64,000 bases of DNA from Nomia melanderi (Eukaryota; Arthropoda; Insecta; Hymenoptera; Halictidae), in NCBI RefSeq assembly GCF_051020985.1, contig NC_135007.1, positions 4,337,001 to 4,401,000 of the forward strand, given 5' to 3'. The position numbers and the translations under genes were made by a program. The notes below the pieces were generated by a model that saw only the letters and a list, made by a program, of their open reading frames with translations, did no database searches and was not told where the DNA came from. Positions 52,901-63,711 of the stretch are shown here, piece by piece; the first letter of the stretch is position 1; each line of letters starts with the position of its first letter.

Positions 52901-53305
52901 GACTTCCGTTTCCACGACGATCTACACATGCTATTATCGCATACACATTTTTAACTTAACAGTTGGAGTGTTATGCGTCTATGGAAATTAAGCTTTTTGA
53001 AGCTGCAAAATCACAGAATGCAGACGATACCGAAAAGTATCTAAAATGTAATGCTTTTTACAATATTTGTTAAGAAAAATTATTTTACACCGTTATTCTA
53101 TCTTCTCAATGATATGTTTGAAAATTTGAATTTGCATAAAGATCCAAATTCTATTCATAACTTTGGTTGCGTTGCGACAATTATAGAAACTGTTTCCTAG
53201 ATGTTCATGTATCGAATGTAAATCGTATTAAATCCTTTGCTTCATGATCTATTTGACAACGCAATTAATATGCCTGACACCACAAAAATGTATTTAATAC
53301 GCGTA

Positions 53306-53390
53306 TATATTATCGTTTTTATTATATATATATATATATTATTATATATTATACTTTATATATATAATCGTTAATAAAAACGATAATATC
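53306..53390. repeat. (TA)n hairpin 95 bases inside the UGT intron
   Basis: ATATTATCGTTTTTATTA at about 53307-53324 is inverted as TAATAAAAACGATAATAT at about 53373-53390, flanking a TA-rich core. The predicted stem is 18 bases plus TA pairing. On the minus strand it lies about 95 bases after the splice donor at 53483. Confidence 0.75.
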
Positions 53391-53483
53391 AGTAACAATA
53401 ATACTAACAATAATAACACCTTGCGGAACCCAGGAATAACTTTAAACGAAATACCATAACAGTGAATAAAAACAGTGACATAC

Positions 53484-53703
53484 CTGGTATTGTTGAATAT
53501 TTCGTCCACAGCGTGTCTCAGATTCTCCTCGTTCAATTCAGAGAATTCCAGGAGCACAGCGACACCCCTGGCCTCAGCTGCGACCGAATTCTGATACTGA
53601 TCGCCGAACAGTGGCATCAATATCATCGGCAAACCGCTATGAACACCCTCTGATAAACCCAGAAGTCCTCCGTGACCGAAATAGCATTTAACATTCGGAT
53701 GAT
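53484..53703 (-). CDS. UDP-glycosyltransferase, penultimate exon (UDP-sugar binding signature)
   Basis: This internal exon encodes the core of the UGT signature in the C-terminal donor-binding domain. On the minus strand it follows a T-rich tract and TTCGCAG, starts in phase 1 (the first codon is completed by two bases), and reads HPNVKCYFGHGGLLGLSEG. It continues through PMILMPLFGDQYQN to DEIFNNT and ends AG at the donor GTATGT (53483-53478). HGG, the downstream Pro residues and the Asp-Gln pair of GDQ are the residues known in the family to contact UDP and sugar. The usual Ser/Thr before HGG is Gly here, and the common QEA is SEG; the former is tolerated in the family pattern. The frame is fully open and the two-base 3' overhang matches the exon at 10851. 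Known UGTs are about 500-530 residues, so about 300 N-terminal residues are missing from the window. It could instead belong to a different tandem UGT copy than the terminal exon. Confidence 0.89.
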
Positions 53704-53799
53704 CTGCGAAAAAAAAAACAAAAAAGTGTTTCGTTTTAATAAAACCGAGCCAGTCAGTCGAGAATTCCGTCAAGACTCAGCGGAGATAAAAAGTTCCAC

Positions 53800-54255
53800 C
53801 CTCATCCCTGTGAAACGAAAGAGATGGGGGAGTAACTTCTTTCATAAATATACGATCTTAGATTTCATTGCGTCGCTGTCAAATATGAAACATTTTCGAG
53901 GGGTGGAGGCGGGTTTTCCGTGCGATACGGGCTTATTACGGTCGGCTGTGAATATCGTCGGAAGAATCACGTCACCCCGTATAATAAGGAAGACGAAGAA
54001 GCATCCGAGACGGTCTCCGGGGCTAAAAGAAATCCCGGCGCCGGGGGATGCTCCGCTGAAAAATTCCTCCTACCCGGCCGTTTATTGTGAGAGCTCGCCA
54101 TCTCGACTGGTAGGCTGCGCGTCATCGCATCACGCGCGATTCCGCACCTCTGGCGTCGATTCTAATGTCAAATTCCATTACGCCAACCCTTCGCCCGCCT
54201 CGACAGCCGCCACACCGCGCGCGACGTTTCATCGTGTGCGCGTAAAATCTTAGGC
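53800..54255. other. GC-rich patch upstream of the UGT exon
   Basis: CpG-rich sequence carrying most of a 193-codon forward open frame (53672-54253), the longest in the window. That frame starts antisense to the UGT exon and has no recognisable domain, so I treat it as compositional. Confidence 0.4.
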
Positions 54256-55002
54256 TGTATCTTCACTAAAGCAACGTCGAGGTAATTTCATACGGTAATA
54301 CTAAAGGAAGTAATACCTTTATACATATTATAAATAGAATTGCCAATGGCAATCATCTATGGATTCGACTGGATAAAATTCTAATCAATTAAAAAGAAAA
54401 ACGGATCTCAATCTCCACAACAATATTTATGAAACAAGTTAATCTAGTTGTTCATTACGTCCCGGTCAACTGTATCGAACAGACGTGTTTACTTATTGTT
54501 TTAGTTACATAAAAACTGATTCATTATTCCATTATAAAACGAACAATACGGAAATATAAAATGAAGTAATACCAATGATGTGCAACCAATACATCATAGT
54601 CAACTTCAGTCGAACGCATTATCACGTCGTGCATTAAATACCAGAGGGAAGGAAATATCAAATGAAAGAAGACCCTAAAGAAGTAACCCCAACAGTTCAC
54701 TCATGCTCTAATATTTTTAAATTTCTAAACAAAATCAAAATAGTTCACTTAATTTAATCAGCCATCCGTAATTAAGAAATACACAATACAATCATATACA
54801 TAAATAATCATTTGCATAATTTAAAGTAGTTGCCAATTACCTAATGGGGTTGACGCAACTTAAAATGTACGATAAAAAGAATACCAATGGAACATTATTT
54901 TACTATTTCCAATATTTTATCTTCTATATTAACGTGTGCTTATAATGAATGAAACATTTCTTCGCATTTCTTGCTGATCATTGATAATGAAATTGGTCGA
55001 GC

Positions 55003-55469
55003 TTAACCCTTAACGGTCATAAGTCACCTCTGACGTGACAACAGTACTTTGTCGCTGCGGTCGTATGGCACGGTGAGGTGACAAGACAGATCATGTCGAA
55101 ACTCGCTGTCTATGGAATGTGCGCGCAATTGCTTGTCAGTTGAACATTACCAGCGGAACGATTAACATGCCCGGTGATATAACAATGCCTTTTTAAATAG
55201 AATTTTAATATTTTGGACCCAAAAAATAAACGAAGACAATTTATGAATTTGGTTAGTGAAGTGTCAGTGAAATTTTTGAAAATAATTCTGAAAGTAATTT
55301 TGATTCTAGTGATGAGATTAGCAGTGACGTTTTACTACGTCGTAAGAAAAGAAAAGTTGTTATACCTATATAATATTCAAGTGAAGAAAAAAGTGAGGCA
55401 GAAGGAGAAAATTTTGATGATTCAAATCTTGATTGGGTTGAAAACGACAGTATAGTGATAAAAGTCTAA
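55003..55469 (+). mobile_element. Relic of a piggyBac-like transposon, 5' part
   Basis: Starts with TTAA and a CCC-initiated end (TTAACCCTTAACGGTCATAA), followed by subterminal inverted words (GTCACCTCTGACGTGAC and GTGAGGTGAC). About 260 bases in, the frame 55263-55469 encodes an acidic, Ser-rich stretch (SESNFDSSDEISSD ... EGENFDDSNLDW) with a basic LLRRKKRK. That is the composition typical of piggyBac transposase N-termini. It is broken by an in-frame TAA at 55371-55373, has stops just upstream of 55263, and ends at TAA 55467-55469. No catalytic domain or right-hand GGGTTAA end follows, so the element is truncated. Superfamily call rests on the TTAA/CCC end plus the acidic start. Confidence 0.6.
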
Positions 55470-55670
55470 AGACATCATACATTGAAAACTTATAAATAAT
55501 TATCTGACATTCGTACATTTGTAATACTCTTTTATAAAATACATAATTTCTAACAAAAATGTTGTTCTTACAATACTCAAATTTTTTCGCATATTTACTA
55601 AAAACAACTACAACCTAGTGAGAATCATGTATAGAAAGTTAGCGTCCAATAAGGGTCCAATATAGCATCC

Positions 55671-55797
55671 AATAACCCCTTGACCTGCAATATCCTGTCA
55701 GACTCGTGACGAAAATTTTAAACTGAATTTGACAAATCTAAGTGTTATTTAGTTTCTTAAAATATAAATTAAATATTATTCCTCTATTATCGGTCGT
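55671..55797. mobile_element. MITE, family B, truncated
   Basis: AATAACCCCTTGACCTGCAA starts it, with TTAA mutated. It aligns through CAGACTCGTGACGAAAATTT and ATTCCTCTATTATCGGTCG, then stops at a new TTAACC border at 55796-55799. Confidence 0.62.
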
Positions 55798-56350
55798 TAA
55801 CCTTTGGAGCGGTATATGAGAAAATGCCGCAGCGATTGTTTTGGAGTAACAAGGAAAAAAGTTTTTTTGTCTCAAGAAAAGGAAAGAAGAACTTTACGTC
55901 TCTATTCTTTCAAGCAATCACAGCTCTGATATATTACGTATATTGCTCGTGTGTATGTGATTTTATCAGTTATCAGTTTCACTAGTATATTTGCGTCAGG
56001 TCGCATTAACCTATTAAACGTCAAGACGTTAAATAGTTTGCATATTTATGTACTACTTATTCTCTTGTCTGATTCAGGACTATGGCATTATATTTGCATT
56101 TCTTGTACTTTAATATTTATATTTGCTGTGTCAGTTTTATGTTACACTTATGTTTATTCTATTTCGTTATATTAACACCTTGTCTCCCTGACTTTTTACA
56201 TTTTGGGTTGTGCGACATCTTTTCTCCGTCGACAGTATTTGCACTTACATTTATTTATGATTGATAGCAATATAGATGTTTATGAGAGCGATCTAGATTG
56301 TATTTATTAGTTTATATTACTTAGATCATTTTAGCTTATTACGTGTGAAC
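55796..56350 (+). mobile_element. Possible second piggyBac-like 5' end
   Basis: TTAACCTTTGGAGCGGTATA starts it. About 450 bases downstream a short acidic frame DSNIDVYESDLDCIY ends at a stop near 56310, again like a transposase start. No right end or catalytic domain seen. Weaker than the relic at 55003. Confidence 0.3.
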
Positions 56351-57199
56351 GAAGTATATATAAGTTAAAAGATGTTTTCTGCAAACAAATTTACCGGTCA
56401 GCAAGATGTTAACATTTCTCATAAATTTATATACATATGTATATATTAAAATGACTACAACCCTGTCCCATTTAAAAGCCACTTTATGCATTTGTTTATA
56501 TTTGATTCCTCGACTCGTTGAAGGCACTAAAGAGTTACAATCTAAAATATTCGAATGGTGCGGTGAACAATAAATTATTGTGGAAGAATTGTATACTTGT
56601 TCCAATTTATTGATACAAGTTGCTTCTGTGGCAACGTATATGCACGCATTTATCATATGTGAAATTTAGAAAAAAATTTATGTAAAATTTAAGCATGGAA
56701 ATAAACTATAGAATATTTGTTACATCTAATTTATAAATAACATGCTAACTGTATAGTATGTGATCGAGTCATTGGAGCCACCTGTATGAATTTAAGATTT
56801 CACGGTTGAGCAATTGTAGTTGTGCGATTTCTCGTTAGTGTCAGAAAATATCGTATGTATCTCATTAGAAAACGTTGAGTATTTCCAGTGAAATACTTCC
56901 GGAGCACACAGGGTTAGAAACGGACTCCGACTTGTAAAAATCTAGCCTCTCCTATAATTCGAATTATACTGATAAAATTCGTACTGAACATGAGTCGAAC
57001 AATTCCAGTTACAGAAGTTTTATATCTCTAGTTACAGAGATTTTCATAGCTGAACGGTAGGACATCAACAAAATTTGTCGAGTTGTAGTTGCTGGAGTTA
57101 CCGAGTTTTCGTTGTTACATGTAACATCAATGAAAAATTACTTGTCGTCGCTTTAGTGGAGACGTGGCTTTACATGCATACGTTCGTATATATTTACCT

Positions 57200-57560
57200 A
57201 TATGCATGCACAGACGAGGAACGCAACTTTCGACGAGCGTCACTCGAGGTTTCGCACTCGATACGTCTTCGCGGGACACGTGCGTCGATACGTGACAGGG
57301 GATATCTATCGGCTGGCATGAATTTTTGCAACCGACGCGGCCGCGACGGAGGGAAAATCGGTCGACGGCGCGTGGTTCCCCCGATTTCCTTGGGATTCCT
57401 TCCGGCCGCGCGCAGCAGACACTTTTACTGCGGCTGTAACGAGGAAATAACGCGCTGGTATTTCCCGCGGTTTACGACGCGGATGCTTGCTGCTGAGAAT
57501 TGATATTTCGATCTCGTTCCGGGGAACCAGTCGCGAGGTAAATGTTAATGGATGATACCG
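57200..57560. other. GC-rich patch
   Basis: CpG-rich block (CGACGCGGCCGCGACGGAG near 57332). Open frames on both strands, no domain recognised. Confidence 0.35.
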
Positions 57561-57622
57561 GCTCTTCTGGGAACGTCTAGAAGGTGCTTTATTAATTATG
57601 ATAGCAGTGGAAATATTATACG

Positions 57623-57690
57623 TAGGTTGTAGCAAAAATTTCGGAAATTAGAAGTTGAGTTGTTTATGTTATTTTCGTAAAGCTTCATAG
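57623..57690 (+). mobile_element. Mariner-like end fragment (copy 1)
   Basis: TAGGTTGTAGCAAAAATTTC followed by GGAAAT resembles the TA-flanked AGGTTG...AAAGTTTC inverted ends of insect mariner elements. It aligns with 63279. No transposase or opposite end found. Confidence 0.42.
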
Positions 57691-57851
57691 TTTTAAGGCT
57701 AGGAAGTACTGACACAACACAATGAAAAGTGTATTAATGTTGAAGAACATTTTTAAAAACAATAATAATTAATTTAAACTTATTTGGGACTTTGTTTATA
57801 TTTTCTTGGAAGTTTTGCAGTAACCGACATATAACATATACTAGGTATTGT

Positions 57852-58018
57852 ATGTTATATATTATATATTATATATTATATATTATATATTATACATTAT
57901 ATATTATACATTATATATTATACATTATATATTATATATTATATATTATACATTATATGTTATATATTATACATTATATGTTATATATTATATATGATAT
58001 GTTATATATTATATATTA
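57852..58018. repeat. 7-bp minisatellite (ATATTAT and variants)
   Basis: About 24 tandem heptamers. The unit ATATTAT is interspersed with variants ACATTAT and ATGTTAT in a semi-regular order, suggesting higher-order duplication of two- or three-unit blocks. The Ile/Tyr-rich forward frame across it (57792-58091) is an artefact of the 7-base unit. Confidence 0.88.
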
Positions 58019-59146
58019 TAGGGTACGGATGAAACTGTTGGAACATTCCAATATTATACAATGTGATGAAACAAACATTCGTAACTTTTAGAGTGGATTG
58101 TACTAATGAAACGTTACAAAAAAGTTTTAATAAACACGCATAAAAAAATTAATGTTTTTAAAGTTGTAAACAATTTTTCGTTTCAATCAACGGAATCGAT
58201 TGTTTCGTGAAGCATATAAATATTATCTCCGTATACAGTAATATCACCAGTGACTCCCAACCGAATGAAATTAATATAATTTATTTAATTAAATGATACT
58301 TATTAAAAAACTTTTCCGTAAATAATGGAACATAAAGCAATGAAATTCAGTAAAATAATTCGTTTTAGTAAAATTTTAATTTCTTTTCAGTAGAATAATT
58401 TGATGATTAAAAATTGGTCAGTGGATTTAAGAAAAAAGAATAAGTATAAGTCGTGGTATTTTCTATGTTTCTATCTCCAAATGAACTATGTATTATTATC
58501 ATATTATGCTTTTTCCTCATCCACACAATTTTCGTAAGCAATATTTTTAAATGATATTAAAACAACTGAAATAATAAGAATATTTGAGTTGATTGTAAGT
58601 GATGAAATAACCACTACAGTCATTATTTTATTTAACAGTCAAACCACTAAGTTTATTTTTCATCACACGGGTGATTAAATATTTTTAAGCGGCAGCGTAT
58701 ATCTATAAATTAAAAGCAAATAAACACGAGTCGACACCATTCATCTCATAATACATGGAAATGCAATACAACTCAGATTACAATAGGTATTATATTACAA
58801 TAAAATGTAAGAACATCAAGTAAACATCATACAAAAACAGAAAACCATGGAAAAATACAGCTGACTGCAAATCACGTGTAAATCCGTCACACTTTTATAC
58901 AAAAATGCGCGTGCAAAAACCAAATTACTTTGGCAATAAACATATGTATGGATAAACGTTAATTCTAAAATAAAATACAGTACATGTACGGTCTTTTCCA
59001 TTTTCATTTTTTTCGTTTCTGTCTAAGTAATTTCTCTTATTCCTTACGAAATATTTTCAATCCCAAAATAATAATAGAAAAGAAGTATCACATGAAAATA
59101 GAATATTAACATTAAAATTCATTCATCAAAATTTTTGAACACAATG

Positions 59147-59384
59147 TTAATCCTTTCCACTCGGGAACTCTTAATCGTCACTTTTCGATGCAGCAAAATT
59201 ATAAAGTTCAATATTTCATACTAAACATTATATAGTGTGTTAATATATGAAATATTGAAATAAAACAGCTTAGTTCCTTAATTTAGATGATTTCTCTTGA
59301 AGTTAATACCAAAGAAGATTGTCTATATCTCATCAGAAAATGTCGCACATTTCTAATGAAAGATTTTCGAGTGTACAGGGTTAA
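59147..59384. mobile_element. TTAA-bounded MITE, CACTCG type (238 bp)
   Basis: Left TTAATCCTTTCCACTCGGGA; right end reversed TTAACCCTGTACACTCGAAA. TTAA borders and a shared CACTCG. The right part matches 56840-56913 (ATCTCATCAGAAAATGTCG-like, ACAGGGTTA); the left part matches 63712 onward. Confidence 0.72.
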
Positions 59385-59479
59385 ATTGCTTTAAATTGGC
59401 GCTCAACTGTCCACAGAATTCAATGGTACTCTCTGAAAACGCTACACGTTCAAAGAATGATAATAATTATTAGGGTATC

Positions 59480-59790
59480 GCCTTAAGTCTATTATCCGGT
59501 AGCAAACGGGACGATCGTGTTCGGCTTAACTCGGAGCGTCGCGCCAGCGGTTGATGTCGATCCCGCAAATCCATGGAACAAATTGAATCGCGATCGATCC
59601 CCATTTGAAATTTCAGCAATGCATCACCGGCCGGCCGTCGAGTTAGCATGCTACCGCCCCAGTAACCGGCCCGGCCGGTCTGATCTAATAGACCCGTAAA
59701 AATAACAAAGAAGTATATCCCATTCCTTAATGGATACCGAGCGGAATAAAGCGGAAGCAGGCTGGACGGTTCCGCTTTTACCCTTAGACA
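59480..59790. other. GC-richer patch
   Basis: CpG-containing block with GGCCGGCC-type palindromes near 59630 and 59668. No gene recognised. Confidence 0.3.
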
Positions 59791-60085
59791 GTGGTTCCCA
59801 AACTTCCAATAGTCGAGATCTATTTTCAAAGACAATAATACAGGAACTATTTCAATCCTAAATCACTGGACCTTTCGTCAAAGTGACCACGGTATTCACT
59901 ATTTATGTAGTTTAATTTATCCTATTGTTATGCAGTCTGCTTTATTTATGTTATTTATATCATTAATTTCGATAAGAAGTGTCAGAGTATATATTCCCTT
60001 TGTAATTTTGATATAATGTTAAAAAATATTAGTGAAAATATATTTTAAACCCTTTAACTCATTAATCCTAAATCACTAAACTGTG

Positions 60086-60325
60086 TTAACCCCCGGCCTT
60101 ACAATGTCGTGTCAAATTCGTGGCTAAGATTTCTAATATGGCTTAACAAATATTCAATGTCATTTAGTTCTTTTGAGTTCCAATGCAACATTATTTTTCT
60201 TGTTAGCGATTTGTGTGGTTTAGAGTAAATCTAGAGATAGGAAAAGCATGGAATTTTTTATTTTACTAGTACATTATTAACAATAAATAGTTATAACAAT
60301 TGCAACTAATAGGGCAAGCAGTTAA
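60086..60325. mobile_element. TTAA-bounded MITE, family B (240 bp)
   Basis: Left TTAACCCCCGGCCTTACAAT; right end reversed TTAACTGCTTGCCCTATTAG. Aligns along its length with 5826-6077. Confidence 0.75.
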
Positions 60326-60959
60326 GAGTATAAATCCCACATGATGACGAAGGTAAACGATAATGGGCTCACAAGAGTCACAGGTTTAACAATAAAAGAG
60401 TTTGCTAACGAAAATAGAATAAGAACTATAATAATAATTACATTATATTACATTATAGCGACAACTCGCTGACTCTGACTCACTGTCTCACAGTATTCAG
60501 TCGCTTACTGACTCTCGCAGATTGCCCTCTTTCAATTTCGATAAACACACTGTAGACCTCCCTCTGCCTCCATCCCCCTCCTTTGCTATATCTTTTAAAC
60601 ACACACGCAGTTTCTATTGACCACCCAAAGTCCCACACAACCTCTTGACGATGCACACAGGCTCTCCAAAACCCATTCAAGACTAGCTACTCAATCCCAA
60701 ACAACCTTCATCTGCACTCACTTTCCAAGCATTCAACTACTCTCGCTCTAATTTATTGCATTCACTCCGACAAACGTTCATTCATGAAAAATACAATACA
60801 ACAGTTCATTATAACTCGTTCGCTTAAAAAGACTTACTGTAATTAATTTACCGTAACCGAATTACTTATGGCAATTCGATGTACAAACAACACACTTTCA
60901 ATAAATATGTAAACTGTCTTTTCAATTTTAATCTATTGTGAATAAGAGTCTAGTAAATT

Positions 60960-61065
60960 TCTGAGCCCTCTTTTTATAAAAAGTTGAATTGTACATCGAA
61001 ATCTTAAATAGTAGGGAGAGAGAAAAGTATCTATCAATCTCTCCTTATTTGAATACTTAAATTAT
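60960..61065. repeat. Dispersed repeat F (copy 2)
   Basis: CCCTCTTTTTATAAAAAGTT, then TCTTAAATAGTAGGGAGAGA, then TATCAATCTCTC, colinear with 30145-30250. Confidence 0.5.
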
Positions 61066-61277
61066 CGATTTGCAGCTTTTACTTTTAGACGTCATAACTC
61101 TAAATCGCCTTTATGACGGTGTTCAACAGTAAAGGTTTGAAAGCTATTATCAGCGAGTCTATAGACCTCTAACGATGCTAACTGCACTGATAGTGAAAGA
61201 AAATCTTTCGAGTGGCTTACGGTCCAAAATTTTGAAGAACATTCGTTGTATTATGAGTGATATCAGTTCATTATTCT

Positions 61278-61815
61278 ACATCTCGATTTAAGCGGTAGGT
61301 TCCCCGAAAATGCCGTGTAAATTGAAATCGTGCAATTCGAGTCCACAATTCACAATGAAAAGAAATATACATGTAATAAATTTGACAAATCCATGTGAAA
61401 TAGTACTATTATATTTTTTTGTAGAATAAAAAATTATATACATATTTTCAAATAAAAATGCATTAATCCAACAAGGTTGCATATGTAATTCACAGAACAA
61501 ACAAGAAATTAACGTAATTTTTTAAATTTGTCTGACCTTACCGTGTTAATTAACTGTGGAATTTAATTTCAGAAATCTCTAATAATACTCGCAATGAAAT
61601 CAAATAATGATATGTATACTCGTCGAACGCAGTCCAAGTGCAGCTATAATTTATTCTAACGAAAAGCTGAAGCAAAACGAAGAAGAATTACATGTTTATC
61701 TGAAAAAAATAAACAGTTGATCGTTGAAGGAATTAGTATCATTTTGATTTTAAGATGACGTGTATATTCGTCGAGTATCGTGTAAATGAAAGTTCTTCCG
61801 CTCTTCTTCAACCGT
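61278..61815. repeat. Dispersed composite repeat R1, third copy, split by insertion
   Basis: 61278-61545 matches 24100-24365, and 61779-61815 resumes the match (GTGTAAATGAAAGTTCTTCC, CTCTTCTTCAACCGTGT). Between them lies about 230 bases of family D-type sequence that the other copies lack. Confidence 0.68.
61546..61778. mobile_element. Family D-type element nested in repeat R1
   Basis: Begins TTAATTAACTGTGGAATTTA. 61550-61727 aligns with 7973-8137 (GAATTTxxTTTCA, CGAAAAxCTxAAGCAAAxCG, GAAGAAGAA). The last 40 bases (TTTTAAGATGACGTGTATAT) match the reverse complement of 50251-50290. The right TTAA is lost, so the right edge is inferred from where R1 resumes. Confidence 0.6.
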
Positions 61816-61859
61816 GTCAAGGGTTAAGTGTATTTTGAAATTTTTCGCGATCCTTCAAA

Positions 61860-62460
61860 AATGAACATCAACACTTTGGGAACCTCTGTCCTAAGGGGTA
61901 AATGCCGCCCTCCTCCGGTCTTCCCCCCCCCCCCCCCGCCGTCGTTAAACGCGATACTCGAGGGCATTGCGTGTCAACACATCCCTATCCCGTCCTCGAT
62001 ATCGTTGCCTCTAAAATCAATTACATTAGCGGATCGTATGCGAATTGACAGAATCGATTGCAAACACGTCATGAATGGAGCGATGGCGGGCCGGTGATCA
62101 AGGGGAGTCAGCGACGATTTATCAAGCTGTCGAAGCACCGTTTATTCCATCGATCCCTTGGAATGGAGTATTCAAATTTTTTGAGAAAAGAAGAAAAAAG
62201 CAGATCGATCTTTTCATCTATCCTTTTTCGCAAAGATTCTCCTGATGGATATCGTACGATATGAGGGTAGCAACATTCTTGTTTCGAATTTATTATTATG
62301 GAAGTACTTCGAAGCTGAAAAAATGGACCTTTTATGCAGAACTTATTCTAACCTAAACCAGTGAAATTATTAAAATTCCCAGTTATCCAACCGCGGAAAT
62401 CGATGTATCCGGGATGGCGAACGAGAGGAATGGTTATACATGACGATGCCGATTAACTCA
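61860..62460. other. GC-richer patch with poly-C tract
   Basis: CpG-containing sequence beginning near a 17-base C run at 61923-61939. No gene recognised. Confidence 0.35.
61923..61939. repeat. Poly-C tract
   Basis: Seventeen (possibly length-uncertain) consecutive C, prone to length error in sequencing. Confidence 0.85.
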
Positions 62461-63278
62461 CTGAATACCGACGGTTCAGCAATCCTATAAAGTCCTGTGA
62501 CGAATTACACCCGTCCTTCCATTTACGCGGTATATCCGTTTCACATGGTTCCATTTTATGCGAATGAAAATCGCGTAAATAGAGTCTGTCGAAACAAAAG
62601 GAAATAAAAGCAAACAAAAGTTTCTACGAGACAACTCGTAGTCGGTGTACTGGACAAGACCGCCAACTGCGAGTTATCTCGTTCCGCGTAAATAGAGAAA
62701 CGGGTGTATCTTTGACCCATATATTTATATTAATAGGTATTTTAAAATCTAAATCTTACCTTCAGAGGAATATAAATAAACGAAAAAATTGCAAAAAAGG
62801 CAAATCATGTAAAATATAAAATGAAAAGCGTTCTTGCAATTTTGTGCATTGCATGCATAATATATTAATGTTCGGTATAGAATCTATTTTACAAAGAGCG
62901 AATCCTGAATAGATCGACCACATTTTCGTGAAGTTTCAAGCGTATTAAAATTTAACTTACAATTTAATTACAGTTTTATAGTAATTGTCGATATAACATG
63001 AAGTTATAATAGTGTTTCATTTGTTATATTTAAATGGAATGCATAACTTTCCCATACTTTAATTTATTTTACAATATTGCACAACATTGCTCGATCTCTC
63101 CGAATGATCGGACTACTCCGGACTTGCTGCAGTTGATCCTCCATGAGTAGAATCAGAAAGGAAGGCGTATTTAAGATATTTGAGTTATAAAACTTTCGTC
63201 CTATCAAATTTTCGAATAAGAGAGATTTAAAATCGAAAATTCGATTTATAGAGATTTTTGAAGGTTTTGACTTATAGG

Positions 63279-63365
63279 TAGGTTGCTGCAAAAGTTTCAG
63301 GAATCTGCCATTTCTAGTTGTGGCATTTAGTTCTTTGTTAGTTTCCTAAAGTTTTACATTTTTCA
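63279..63365 (+). mobile_element. Mariner-like end fragment (copy 2)
   Basis: TAGGTTGCTGCAAAAGTTTC followed by AGGAAT; colinear with 57623 for about 80 bases, including TTTCxTAAAGxTTxAxAGTT-type remains. TA flank is compatible with mariner. No transposase frame downstream. Confidence 0.45.
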
Positions 63366-63711
63366 GTTTAGATGTATAAATTATATAGTTTTATGCTTTT
63401 AGTTTCTAACAATTTGCAATTATTATATTTGAATATATATTAATTGCACAACGGATTTCACGAAAACATGGATCTAAATTAACCCGGCCCGGAATCCCGA
63501 GAATTAACCGCTTACTTTGGTAACCAATTCAGAGATTCATTAAACAATTTCATTAAACAATTTCAACACTAATTTCAACACTAATTTCATGTATTAAAAA
63601 TATTGTATAAAGCGATCAAAACAATTTAAAATATATTATGCAATAAGACTATCGACGTGTATAATACGTTGTTAGCAATTTGAGAACAAAAACACCTCGA
63701 AATTGTATTGA

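Larger units (their letters stand above)
10852..53483 (-). other. Inferred 42.6 kb UGT intron
   Basis: The interval runs from GTATGT at its minus-strand 5' end to TTGTTGCAG at its 3' end, and is 42,632 bases long. Both sites match consensus and the phase across it is preserved. I found no convincing exon of this or any other gene inside it. The contents are AT-rich sequence, GC-rich islands (listed separately), TTAA-bounded miniature elements, simple repeats and a large inverted repeat. Stretches between the listed features, for example 11.2-12.6, 13.9-15.0, 19.2-21.8, 30.7-32.3, 37-38.6, 42.4-43.5 and 47.3-49.8 kb, show only AT-rich low-information sequence to me. Confidence 0.6.

Noticed and set aside
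53672..54253. 193-codon forward open frame, longest in the window
   Set aside because: It begins antisense to the UGT exon, continues through its acceptor and a GC-rich patch, shows no recognisable domain, and is best explained by few stop codons in GC-rich DNA.
57792..58091. 99-codon Ile/Tyr-rich open frame
   Set aside because: Simple translation of the 7-base minisatellite.
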